From a bacterium (lineage in GTDB: Bacteria; Omnitrophota; Gorgyraeia; Gygaellales; Profunditerraquicolaceae), in assembly GCA_004298075.1 (NCBI GenBank), contig SCRK01000083.1, positions 1-6,385 of the forward strand: a stretch of 6,385 nucleotides of DNA, written 5' to 3'. A model generated the notes under the pieces. That model saw only the letters and a program-made list of their open reading frames with translations. It did no database searches and was not told the DNA's origin. Made by a program: the position numbers and the translations under genes. Position 1 is the stretch's first letter; the number at the start of each line of letters is the position of its first letter. Shown one piece after another: positions 1 through 5,729 of this stretch.

Positions 1-58
1 ATCTGACTATGCAGGAGGTATCCAATCCTCCTGAATACGCTAAGACAACTTTTTTCAT
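1..58 (-). CDS. argG: Argininosuccinate synthase, N-terminal 19 residues only (cut by window edge)
   Basis: ArgG joins citrulline and aspartate, using ATP (released as AMP and pyrophosphate), to make argininosuccinate, the next-to-last step of arginine synthesis in the cytoplasm. Only 19 complete codons are visible, but they read MKKVVLAYSGGLDTSCIVR. This contains the SGGLDTS ATP-pyrophosphatase loop (residues 9-15), which is diagnostic for the N-terminus of this family. The ATG overlaps the TGA of argF as ATGA, and an AAGGAG Shine-Dalgarno lies 5 nt upstream, inside the last argF codons, so the start is well supported and translation is probably coupled to argF. The rest of the gene, and possibly argH, should lie beyond position 1. 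Identity is certain at family level; nothing can be said about the integrity of the remainder. Confidence 0.93.
   Translation of the reverse strand, partial: MKKVVLAYSGGLDTSCIVR
12..33 (-). other. Perfect inverted repeat (possible mRNA hairpin) in the argG initiation region
   Basis: Seen in the sequence: two 7-bp arms, CAGGAGG and CCTCCTG, are perfect reverse complements separated by 8 nt. They lie 25-46 nt downstream of the A of the argG start codon, in the codons for the SGGLDTS loop. In the mRNA, one arm contains AGGAGG, identical to a full Shine-Dalgarno, and the other contains CCUCCU, identical to the anti-Shine-Dalgarno core of 16S rRNA. The CCUCCU arm could instead pair with argG's own AAGGAG site. 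The conserved Gly-Gly and Thr-Ser codons partly force this composition, so a regulatory role is only a possibility. Confidence 0.35.
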
Positions 59-978
59 CTTGACTCCTTGAGCAGTTTTATCAAAATCGCTTTTTGTATA
101 TGCAGCCTGTTCTCCGCCTGATCAAAGACTACCGAGTTCTTGCTGTCCATGACTTCGTCGGTGATCTCTTCACCCCTATGCGCGGGCAGGCAGTGCATCA
201 CCAAAACATCCGGTGAGGCATTAGCTAAAAGTTTGGTGCTGATCTGAAAATCCTTAAAGATGGACTTCCTTTTGTTGATCTCATCCTCCTGGCCCATACT
301 CGCCCAGACATCCGTGTAAACTACCTGTGCCCCGCTAACGGCGCAAACCGGGTCCTCGGTGATCATTATCTTACTGCCTGTGCTACCGGCAATCTCTAAT
401 GATGATTTGACCACCTCTTCGCTAGGGCTGTATCCTTTAGGGCTGGCCACATTAATATTCATTCCGGTCTTGGCCGCGCTAAAAAGCAGGGAATTACAAA
501 CATTGTTGCCGTCGCCGACATAGGCCAGGGTGACATCTTTTAGTTTCTTCAGCTTTTCCTTGACCGTAAATATATCGGCTAACGCCTGGCAGGGATGCGA
601 GAAATCAGATAATCCGTTTATAACCGGAACACTCGCAGCAGCTGCCATATCCAGGCAATTCTTGTGCTCAAATGTCCTGATGACTATGCCGTCAACATAT
701 CTGGACAGGGTCCTGGCCACATCTTTTATGGACTCTCTTACTCCCAGATTTATCTCCTGCGGGGCCAGGCATAATGAATTCCCGCCCAGTTGGTACATAC
801 CCACCTCAAAAGAAACCCGCGTCCTGTTGGACGGCTTCTGGAAAATAAGGGCCAGGGTTTTGCCGGATAATACCTTGGCAAATTTGGCCTTATTTCTTTT
901 TAACTTGGCAGTCAGGTCAAGCAAATCACCGATTTCTTTTGAAGACAAATCCTTTATCGAGATCAGGTCTTTTTTCAT
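55..978 (-). CDS. argF: Ornithine carbamoyltransferase
   Basis: ArgF transfers the carbamoyl group of carbamoyl phosphate to ornithine, giving citrulline and phosphate; it acts in the cytoplasm, usually as a trimer. The 307 residues match the family length. Visible motifs are the carbamoyl-phosphate loop KPSNRTR (residues 48-54), the HPCQ motif (128-131), GDGNN (155-159), the ornithine-loop motif ASMGQE (226-231), and HCLPAHRG (262-269) with the catalytic Cys at 263. SMG and HCLP favour ornithine carbamoyltransferase over aspartate or other transcarbamoylases. Odd point: the second residue of the usual S-T-R-T-R loop is Asn51 (codon AAC at 828-826), a departure from the standard signature. 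The ATG overlaps the argD TGA as ATGA, with GAGG 7 nt upstream at 989-986, so the start is sound and translation is probably coupled. The last codons carry the argG ribosome-binding site. Confidence 0.96.
   Translation of the reverse strand: MKKDLISIKDLSSKEIGDLLDLTAKLKRNKAKFAKVLSGKTLALIFQKPSNRTRVSFEVGMYQLGGNSLCLAPQEINLGVRESIKDVARTLSRYVDGIVIRTFEHKNCLDMAAAASVPVINGLSDFSHPCQALADIFTVKEKLKKLKDVTLAYVGDGNNVCNSLLFSAAKTGMNINVASPKGYSPSEEVVKSSLEIAGSTGSKIMITEDPVCAVSGAQVVYTDVWASMGQEDEINKRKSIFKDFQISTKLLANASPDVLVMHCLPAHRGEEITDEVMDSKNSVVFDQAENRLHIQKAILIKLLKESR
64..69 (-). promoter_or_regulatory. Shine-Dalgarno for argG, inside the end of argF
   Basis: AAGGAG lies 5 nt before the argG ATG and forms part of the Lys-Glu codons near the argF C-terminus. 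It fixes the argG start and lets ribosomes ending argF restart on argG. Confidence 0.8.
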
Positions 979-2150
979 CCCAATGCCTCACCTAAGATTG
1001 TTACCGCTTTATCTATCTCTTTTTTGGTTATGTTCAATGCCGGCATCAGCCGTAAAACTTTATCGTGAGTGCAATTGATCAACAAACCCTTATCCATACA
1101 CTTCCGCACGATCTCTTTGCCTTCTATATCAAGCTCAACTCCAAGCATTAAACCCATCCCCCTTACCTCTTTGATCACAGGATGGCTATTTTTCAAATTA
1201 TTTAACTTTCCTAAAAGATATTCCCCCATATTCCGGCAATTCGCCAACAGCTTTTCTTTCTGGACCGCATTCAAAACCCCCAAAGCTGCCTTGCAGATCA
1301 CCGGGCCTCCCCCGAAAGTAGAGGCATGCATACCGGCAGTCAATATATCACCCAGTTCTTTTCTGGCAATCATGGCTCCGATGGGCAAACCTCCGCCTAA
1401 GGCCTTGGCTAAAGTCATCACATCGGGGGTTATGCCGTAATTCTGATAGCAGAACATTTTTCCCGTCCGGCCCACTCCGGTTTGCACCTCATCAACGATT
1501 AAAAGTATTTTCTTCTCATCGCATAATTTTCTTAAAGTAAGGACAAAATCTCTTGCCCCCACATTTACCCCGCCCTCACCCTGGACAAGTTCAAGCATGA
1601 TCCCGGCTGTATTATCGGTAACGGCTGCTTTAACAGCCTCAATATCATTGAACTTAACCTGCTTAAAACCTTCGGGCATAGGCTCAAAACCCGCCTGGTA
1701 TTTTTTTTGCCCCGTAGCTGCCAGGGTAGCCAGGGTCCTGCCGTGAAAAGCGTTCTCAAAAGTGATTATCTCAAATCTTCCGGTGGAAGCGCCGAACTTC
1801 CTGGCCAATTTGATCGCCCCCTCATTTGCTTCTGCCCCGGAGTTACAGAAAAACACCTTTCCCGGAAAAGCCCAATAGATCAATTCTTTGGCTAATTTAG
1901 CCTGAAAAGGATGATAATAATTGTTCGGAACAAAGATCAACTTACTGATCTGGTCCCGCACACCCTGCATCACCTTGGGATGGCAGTGCCCCAGGTTCCC
2001 TACCCCCCAGCCGGGAAAAAAATCCAGGTAGGCTTTACCTTTAATATCCCAGAGCCGCGAGCCCTTTCCTTTAACAAAGATCAGAGGCACTTTGTTGTAG
2101 GTAGGCATTATATTATCTTTATAGACCTGAAAAATTTCGCTTGCCTTCAT
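975..2150 (-). CDS. argD: Acetylornithine aminotransferase (PLP-dependent, class III)
   Basis: ArgD moves an amino group from glutamate to N-acetylglutamate semialdehyde, giving N-acetylornithine. In some bacteria the same enzyme also serves lysine synthesis as succinyldiaminopimelate aminotransferase; the sequence does not settle this. The 391 residues are typical for the family. In order: an N-terminal YNKVPLIFVKGKG segment (18-30), DFFPGWGVGNLGHCHP (43-58), the phosphate-binding NSGAEANE (103-110), FHGRT (135-139), the cofactor Asp in DEVQTGVGRTG (220-230), the predicted PLP-binding Lys249 in LAKALGGG, and STFGGGP (277-283). All expected catalytic positions are present. The ATG directly follows the argB TAA with no gap. 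The nearest GGAG is 12 nt upstream, longer than usual, so coupling to argB termination probably helps initiation. Ornithine or GABA aminotransferase is the main alternative by fold, but the operon favours ArgD. Confidence 0.95.
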   Translation of the reverse strand: MKASEIFQVYKDNIMPTYNKVPLIFVKGKGSRLWDIKGKAYLDFFPGWGVGNLGHCHPKVMQGVRDQISKLIFVPNNYYHPFQAKLAKELIYWAFPGKVFFCNSGAEANEGAIKLARKFGASTGRFEIITFENAFHGRTLATLAATGQKKYQAGFEPMPEGFKQVKFNDIEAVKAAVTDNTAGIMLELVQGEGGVNVGARDFVLTLRKLCDEKKILLIVDEVQTGVGRTGKMFCYQNYGITPDVMTLAKALGGGLPIGAMIARKELGDILTAGMHASTFGGGPVICKAALGVLNAVQKEKLLANCRNMGEYLLGKLNNLKNSHPVIKEVRGMGLMLGVELDIEGKEIVRKCMDKGLLINCTHDKVLRLMPALNITKKEIDKAVTILGEALG

Positions 2151-3005
2151 TTATTTTACGATCTCCGTGCCGATACCCTGGTCGGTAAATATCTCCAGCA
2201 GTAAACCGTGAGGAGTGCGCGCGTCAATGATATGTGTTTTTTTCACTCCCCCTTTTAACGCATCTACGCAGGCCTGAACCTTGGGGATCATCCCCTGCTG
2301 GATTATCTTATTCTCGATCAGGCCGGATATCTCCTTGACCGTCAATGTAGAAATGAAAGAATTCGGATCTTCGGGATTGCGCATGATCCCTTTCACATTG
2401 GTCAGAAGGACAAACTTCTCTGCCGGCATGCTGGCGGCGATTGCGGCGGCAGCCTCATCGGCGTTGACATTGTAGGTATTCTTGTCTTTGCCCTTACCCA
2501 TCGGCAGAACAACAGCCACCTTATCCTTCTTAAGCTCTTCTTCCAAAAGTCCGGTGTTTATGCTTTTGATCTGGCCGACCAGGCCGATATCCACTTTAGT
2601 TTTCTTTTTTTCCACGCTGATCAAATCGTCTTCCTTGCCGTTTAAGCCTACGGCCTTCGCACCCAGGTGGTTTATCTCTTTTACGATCAGGTCATTTAAT
2701 ACCTGGAGCTCCTCCTCTACTACCCGCAAGGTCTCCTCGTCCGTAACCCGCATCCCTTCCACAAATTCCGTCTTCTTTCCCGATGCCCGCATGCGGTCGC
2801 TGATGTTCGGCCCGCCGCCGTGCACCAGTATCGTCCGCAAACCCATAAAATTCAGGAAAACAATATCCTCCAGCACCCCGTTCCTGATCTTTTCATCCCC
2901 CAGGATGCTTCCGCCGTATTTAATGACAATCACTTTTTTGTGGAACTTCTTTATATACGGTAACGCCTCGATCAGAACATCCGCTTTTCTTATGGCCTCT
3001 TTCAT
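2151..3005 (-). CDS. argB: Acetylglutamate kinase, with arginine-feedback features
   Basis: ArgB phosphorylates N-acetylglutamate with ATP and is usually the controlled step in organisms using the ArgJ cycle. The 284 residues show the amino-acid-kinase fold: KYGGS (29-33, Lys29), VHGGGP (61-66), GMRVT (84-88, Arg86), NVNADEAA (179-186, Asp183) and MIPKV (239-243, Lys242), matching the catalytic lysines, aspartate and arginine of the E. coli enzyme. Two features known from arginine-inhibited hexameric kinases are present: an extra N-terminal helix of about 20 residues before the kinase core (EALPYIKKF, 13-21), and the C-terminal segment around LLLEIFTDQGIGT (268-280). I infer feedback inhibition by arginine. 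A small oddity is Asn203 in LTNVKG, where this segment usually has Asp. The start has AAGGAG 4 nt upstream, in the 11-bp gap after argJ; the stop abuts argD. Confidence 0.96.
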   Translation of the reverse strand: MKEAIRKADVLIEALPYIKKFHKKVIVIKYGGSILGDEKIRNGVLEDIVFLNFMGLRTILVHGGGPNISDRMRASGKKTEFVEGMRVTDEETLRVVEEELQVLNDLIVKEINHLGAKAVGLNGKEDDLISVEKKKTKVDIGLVGQIKSINTGLLEEELKKDKVAVVLPMGKGKDKNTYNVNADEAAAAIAASMPAEKFVLLTNVKGIMRNPEDPNSFISTLTVKEISGLIENKIIQQGMIPKVQACVDALKGGVKKTHIIDARTPHGLLLEIFTDQGIGTEIVK

Positions 3006-3009
3006 TATT

Positions 3010-3015
3010 CTCCTT
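3010..3015 (-). promoter_or_regulatory. Strong Shine-Dalgarno for argB
   Basis: AAGGAG lies in the 11-bp argJ-argB gap, 4 nt before the argB ATG. This is the only spacer inside the arg operon with room for a dedicated intergenic ribosome-binding site, so argB can be initiated independently of argJ termination. Confidence 0.75.
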
Positions 3016-3016
3016 A

Positions 3017-4153
3017 CTAATTATATTCAGCGTTGATCTTTACATATTCCGGGGTAAGGTCCGAAGTAAAAACCACGGTTTTAGCCTTTCCCCGGGAAAG
3101 ATCAACCTTAAGCTTTACCTGTTTTCCTTTTAAGGAACCCAGCTTTATTTTTAATTGCCCTTCTTTGATCTTGATGCCGCTTGCTCCCACCGCCTGCGCG
3201 ACCCTACCGAAGTTCGGATTCTCTCCGAAAACAGCGGTCTTAAAAAGCACGGAATTAGCAATGCTCAAGGCGGCCACCTTCGCCTCACCCTGATCTTTTG
3301 CCCCGGAAACATCGATCTGGATAAATTTAGATGCTCCTTCGGCGTCCTTGACTACCATCTTGGCTAATTCTAAACAGGCCTCTCCCAAAGCTCCGGAAAA
3401 ATCCCGTAAGTTTTTGCCACCGGCGATCTGCTTGTTCCCGGCAGCACCGTTGGCTAATACCGCAACCGTATCATTGGTGCTCATACAGCCATCAACAGTT
3501 ATCCGGTTAAAAGAATTTTCCACCGCGCAAGTAAGCGCTTTATTTAACGCGGCTTTGGAAATATCGGCATCGGTCATAATAAAACAGAGCAGGGTCGCCA
3601 TATTCGGGGCGATCATCCCGGCACCTTTGGCAATAGCGCAAATATTTACGGCCTTTGAGCCGATCTTCAAGCTCACAGTCACCTCTTTGCTGCAGGTATC
3701 CGTGGTCATGATAGCTCTGGCGAATTTATGGACACCCGCGGCGGATAAGCCGCTGACCAGGCCGGGAATAGCCTGCTTGATCTTAATAACCTCAAGCCTT
3801 TTTCCGATGATCCCGGTAGAATTAAGCAGGACGCTGTTTTTTGTGATCCCTAATTCCCGGGCTGCAAAACCCGCGCAGGCTAAAGCATCCTGTATGCCCG
3901 CTTTACCGGTAAAACAGTTGGCATTGCCGCTGTTAACCAATACCGCCTGGAATCTTTTAGCGGATCTAAGCTGCTTTTTACAGACTATGAGCGGAGCGGC
4001 GACAATACTGTTGGAGGTGAACTTCGCGCAGGCAATGGCAGGGAGCTCTGAATAGATCAGGGCCAAATCCAGGTTGCCGGACTTCTTTAACCCGCAAGCT
4101 ACCCCGTTTGCCTTAAACCCCGCGGGTAAAACCGCTTTCAGGAGCTTTTTCAT
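3017..4153 (-). CDS. argJ: Glutamate N-acetyltransferase / ornithine acetyltransferase (ArgJ)
   Basis: ArgJ transfers the acetyl group of N-acetylornithine to glutamate, releasing ornithine and regenerating N-acetylglutamate. Some family members also use acetyl-CoA for the first step; sequence alone does not say which type this is. The precursor of 378 residues is slightly short for the family. It cleaves itself into two chains, and the site is clear: KGAGMIAPNMATLL (176-189), with predicted cleavage between Ala186 and Thr187, so Thr187 becomes the N-terminal nucleophile of the beta chain. STGIIG (112-117) supplies the oxyanion-hole region, and DAEGASK (270-276) and NPNFGR (312-317) are also family motifs. 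The protein ends YVKINAEYN, apparently one residue short of relatives that end with a Thr or Ser after this point. The ATG overlaps the argC TGA as ATGA with only a weak Shine-Dalgarno, so coupling to argC is likely. Confidence 0.95.
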   Translation of the reverse strand: MKKLLKAVLPAGFKANGVACGLKKSGNLDLALIYSELPAIACAKFTSNSIVAAPLIVCKKQLRSAKRFQAVLVNSGNANCFTGKAGIQDALACAGFAARELGITKNSVLLNSTGIIGKRLEVIKIKQAIPGLVSGLSAAGVHKFARAIMTTDTCSKEVTVSLKIGSKAVNICAIAKGAGMIAPNMATLLCFIMTDADISKAALNKALTCAVENSFNRITVDGCMSTNDTVAVLANGAAGNKQIAGGKNLRDFSGALGEACLELAKMVVKDAEGASKFIQIDVSGAKDQGEAKVAALSIANSVLFKTAVFGENPNFGRVAQAVGASGIKIKEGQLKIKLGSLKGKQVKLKVDLSRGKAKTVVFTSDLTPEYVKINAEYN

Positions 4154-5175
4154 AGTAATCCGGCGGTCTCCGGCAATTTATACATTATATTCATATTCTG
4201 CACCGCTTGAGCAGATGCCCCTTTTAACAGATTATCTATCGCCGATATCACGATGATCGTTTTACCGAAATCTTTAACCCCGATATCGCAGAAATTAGTC
4301 TCCGCCACATCCTTTATCCTCGGGAATACCCCTTCCGGTTTGATCCGGATAAACGGCTCATTTTTGTAGAACCGCTTAAATAATTCAGTGATATTCTTAT
4401 ATCCAGGCTTGGCGCCGGCTGCCTTCTTAAGGTAGATAGTCGAGAGTATCCCCCTCTCGATCGGCAAAAGATGCGGAACGAAGGTCACGCTTACTTTCTT
4501 TCCCGCTATTTTTGAAAGGACCTGATCCATCTCCGGGGCGTGCTGATGGCTGTTGACTTTATACGCCCTGAAATCACCCTCGATCTCCGAAAACAAATAT
4601 TCCTTTTCCAGCTTCTTGCCTGCCCCGCTTACCCCGGATTTAGCGTCAATGATGATAAAATCCGGATCAACCAGATCTACCGCTAATAGCGGAGCTAAGG
4701 CCAGGATAGCCGACGTCGGATAACAGCCGGGATTAGCCAATAACCTGGCAGACTTGATCTTTGCCCGGTTAAGTTCAGGCAGCCCGTAAACCGCCTCCTT
4801 TAAATTAACGGTATCCTTATGAACAGCCTTATAATATTTTTCAAAAACCTTCGGGTTCCTGAGCCGGTAATCCGCGCTTAGATCAATGACCTTCTTGCCT
4901 AAACTTAAAAGTCTGGGCGCGAATTTCATGGATACGGTGTGCGGCAAGGCCAGAAAAATCAGGTCGCAATCTTTTCGGATCTTTTGCCAATCCGGTTTTG
5001 CGCAAACCAGGTCCAACCGGTGCTTGAATCTAGGGAATACTTCAGAGATGACCTGCACAGTCTTTCCGGTATTGAAAAGATGGGTGATCCTGACGTTAGG
5101 GTGATTGAGCAGCAACTCAATAAGCACCCCTCCTGTATGCCCGGTTGCCCCGATTATTCCTACATTGATGACCAT
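4150..5175 (-). CDS. argC: N-acetyl-gamma-glutamyl-phosphate reductase
   Basis: ArgC reduces N-acetylglutamyl phosphate with NADPH to N-acetylglutamate semialdehyde, the third step of the pathway. The 341 residues are the usual length of the long-form (type 1) enzyme. Visible features are the N-terminal dinucleotide-binding loop GIIGATGHTGG (6-16), LALPHTVSM (75-83), DLSADYRL (98-105), the active-site ANPGCYPT (147-154) with the catalytic Cys151, DAKSGVSGAGKK (177-188), NSHQHAPEM (208-216) with the likely catalytic His212, and the C-terminal DNLLKGASAQAVQNMN (314-329) typical of the family. It is the first gene of the arg operon. AAGGAG at 5187-5182 lies 6 nt before the ATG, and a strong promoter sits just upstream. 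The end overlaps argJ by 4 nt. No anomaly seen. Confidence 0.96.
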   Translation of the reverse strand: MVINVGIIGATGHTGGVLIELLLNHPNVRITHLFNTGKTVQVISEVFPRFKHRLDLVCAKPDWQKIRKDCDLIFLALPHTVSMKFAPRLLSLGKKVIDLSADYRLRNPKVFEKYYKAVHKDTVNLKEAVYGLPELNRAKIKSARLLANPGCYPTSAILALAPLLAVDLVDPDFIIIDAKSGVSGAGKKLEKEYLFSEIEGDFRAYKVNSHQHAPEMDQVLSKIAGKKVSVTFVPHLLPIERGILSTIYLKKAAGAKPGYKNITELFKRFYKNEPFIRIKPEGVFPRIKDVAETNFCDIGVKDFGKTIIVISAIDNLLKGASAQAVQNMNIMYKLPETAGLL

Positions 5176-5181
5176 TTTAAT

Positions 5182-5187
5182 CTCCTT
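5182..5187 (-). promoter_or_regulatory. Shine-Dalgarno for argC
   Basis: AAGGAG with a 6-nt spacer to the argC ATG. With a start site predicted near 5192, it leaves a 5' leader of only about 17 nt. That is too short for a leader peptide, attenuator, T-box or riboswitch, so any control at this promoter should be at initiation. Confidence 0.8.
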
Positions 5188-5198
5188 ATTATTGACTC

Positions 5199-5227
5199 AT
5201 AATAGAATAAATTTAATCCTGCGTCAA
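5199..5227 (-). promoter_or_regulatory. Sigma70-type promoter of the arg operon
   Basis: On the minus strand there is a TTGACG -35 box (5227-5222), a 17-bp spacer and a TATTAT -10 box (5204-5199). Each box is one base from consensus, with ideal spacing. The predicted start is near 5192, just before the argC Shine-Dalgarno. The promoter lies directly downstream of the terminator that closes the ribosomal-protein transcript, so the arg genes should have their own transcript. Confidence 0.75.
5205..5218. promoter_or_regulatory. Candidate operator: imperfect palindrome in the argC promoter spacer
   Basis: A 14-bp AT-rich imperfect palindrome, GAATAAATTTAATC on the plus strand with one mismatched pair, fills most of the spacer between the -35 and -10 boxes. 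A bound repressor here would block RNA polymerase. It resembles an ARG box (consensus built from TGAAT and ATTCA halves) only in its GAAT half, AT-rich centre and position; the half-site spacing does not fit the classical box. No ArgR gene is in view. This is a suggestion from position and symmetry, not an identification. Confidence 0.25.
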
Positions 5228-5247
5228 GGATTTTTCTCGTCGGGAAT

Positions 5248-5280
5248 AAAAAAACCCCGCTTTTCCAGCGGGGCTTTTTT
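5248..5280 (-). terminator. Intrinsic terminator after rpsI, apparently usable on both strands
   Basis: A perfect 7-bp GC-rich stem (CCCCGCT at 5255-5261, AGCGGGG at 5267-5273) closes a 5-nt loop. On the minus strand the hairpin is followed immediately by seven T (plus-strand A, 5254-5248), the standard form for ending the rplM-rpsI transcript. On the plus strand it is followed by C and six T (5275-5280), so it could also stop antisense transcription coming from the arg side. It insulates the argC promoter from ribosomal-protein read-through. Confidence 0.9.
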
Positions 5281-5285
5281 ATTTT

Positions 5286-5322
5286 CTATACCTACATTCT
5301 ACATACTATCTGCTACATACTG
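5286..5322. repeat. Degenerate 7-bp tandem repeat between rpsI and its terminator
   Basis: On the plus strand the segment reads in register as CTATAC, CTACATT, CTACATA, CTATCTG, CTACATA and CTG: four heptamers of consensus CTACATA (TATGTAG on the transcribed strand), flanked by a 6-base and a 3-base partial unit. Two units are identical. It lies in the 3' untranslated region of the rpsI transcript, between the stop codon and the hairpin, and encodes nothing evident. It may be a slippage-generated micro-minisatellite; no function is claimed. Confidence 0.6.
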
Positions 5323-5327
5323 TTTTC

Positions 5328-5723
5328 CTACCTCTTTGTCCACTGGAAGCGCTTACGCGCGCCTTTCTGGCCGTACTTCTTACGCTCCTTCATGCGCGGA
5401 TCGCGGGTCAAATAACCATTCTTACGGAATGTCTCTTTGAAGCCGGCATCCGCCAAAAGAAGAGCCCTGGCAATACCTAAACGCAAAGCGCCGGCCTGGC
5501 CGGTCAAACCGCCGCCGGATAACCTGGCCGCGATGTTGAATTTATTAGCACTTTCCGTAAGGGCCAAAGGCTGCTTAACGATGATCCGATCGGTCTCGCG
5601 CAAGAAATACTTTTCAAAAGGCCGGTTGTTGATCACGATCTGGCCGGTGCCGGGTTCCATACGCACCCTGGCAGTGGATTCTTTGCGCCTTCCCAATGCT
5701 ATATATTTAGTTGAATCGTTCAT
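5328..5723 (-). CDS. rpsI: 30S ribosomal protein S9 (uS9)
   Basis: S9 is a primary component of the small-subunit head; its C-terminal tail reaches the P site and contacts tRNA. The 131 residues are the normal bacterial length. The N-terminal ALGRRKESTARVR (9-21) and the family signature GGGLTGQAGALRLGIARAL (70-88) are present. The basic tail from LTRDPRMKERKKYG (105-118) to the terminal QWTKR ends in the conserved Lys-Arg pair that contacts tRNA. Trp-Thr replaces the Phe-Ser common before that pair, a mild substitution. The gene follows rplM after 6 bp, the near-universal order. Its Shine-Dalgarno GGAGGT overlaps the last rplM codons, with a rather long 10-nt spacing. Transcription ends at the hairpin about 55 bp downstream. 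Confidence 0.97.
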   Translation of the reverse strand: MNDSTKYIALGRRKESTARVRMEPGTGQIVINNRPFEKYFLRETDRIIVKQPLALTESANKFNIAARLSGGGLTGQAGALRLGIARALLLADAGFKETFRKNGYLTRDPRMKERKKYGQKGARKRFQWTKR

Positions 5724-5729
5724 TTAAAT

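Noticed and set aside
530..1078. Plus-strand open frame of 182 codons across argF and the argF/argD junction
   Set aside because: It is antisense to strongly recognisable ArgF and ArgD coding sequence, shows no family motif, and has the composition expected from reading the opposite strand.
975..2150. argD reinterpreted as ornithine or GABA aminotransferase
   Set aside because: The fold and motifs are shared across class III aminotransferases, but the position between argB and argF and the N-terminal segment fit acetylornithine aminotransferase best.
2482..3036. Plus-strand open frame of 184 codons antisense to argB
   Set aside because: Its Ser/Pro/Thr-rich, low-complexity translation is typical of an antisense shadow; argB on the other strand has every catalytic motif.
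3348..4055. Plus-strand open frame of 235 codons antisense to argJ
   Set aside because: Long, but it lies wholly inside argJ, with an Ala/Leu-rich translation that mirrors ArgJ codons; no recognisable domain, promoter or ribosome-binding site supports it.
5189..5200. Tiny leader frame ATG-AGT-CAA-TAA before argC (Met-Ser-Gln), as a possible attenuator peptide
   Set aside because: Its ATG overlaps the -10 box, so it would not be transcribed from the visible promoter, and it has no arginine codons or hairpin pair.
5176..5327. Riboswitch, T-box or small RNA in the rpsI-argC intergenic region
   Set aside because: After the terminator, promoter and heptamer repeat are accounted for, only about 17 nt of leader remains before argC, too short for a structured leader; no further stem-loop was seen.
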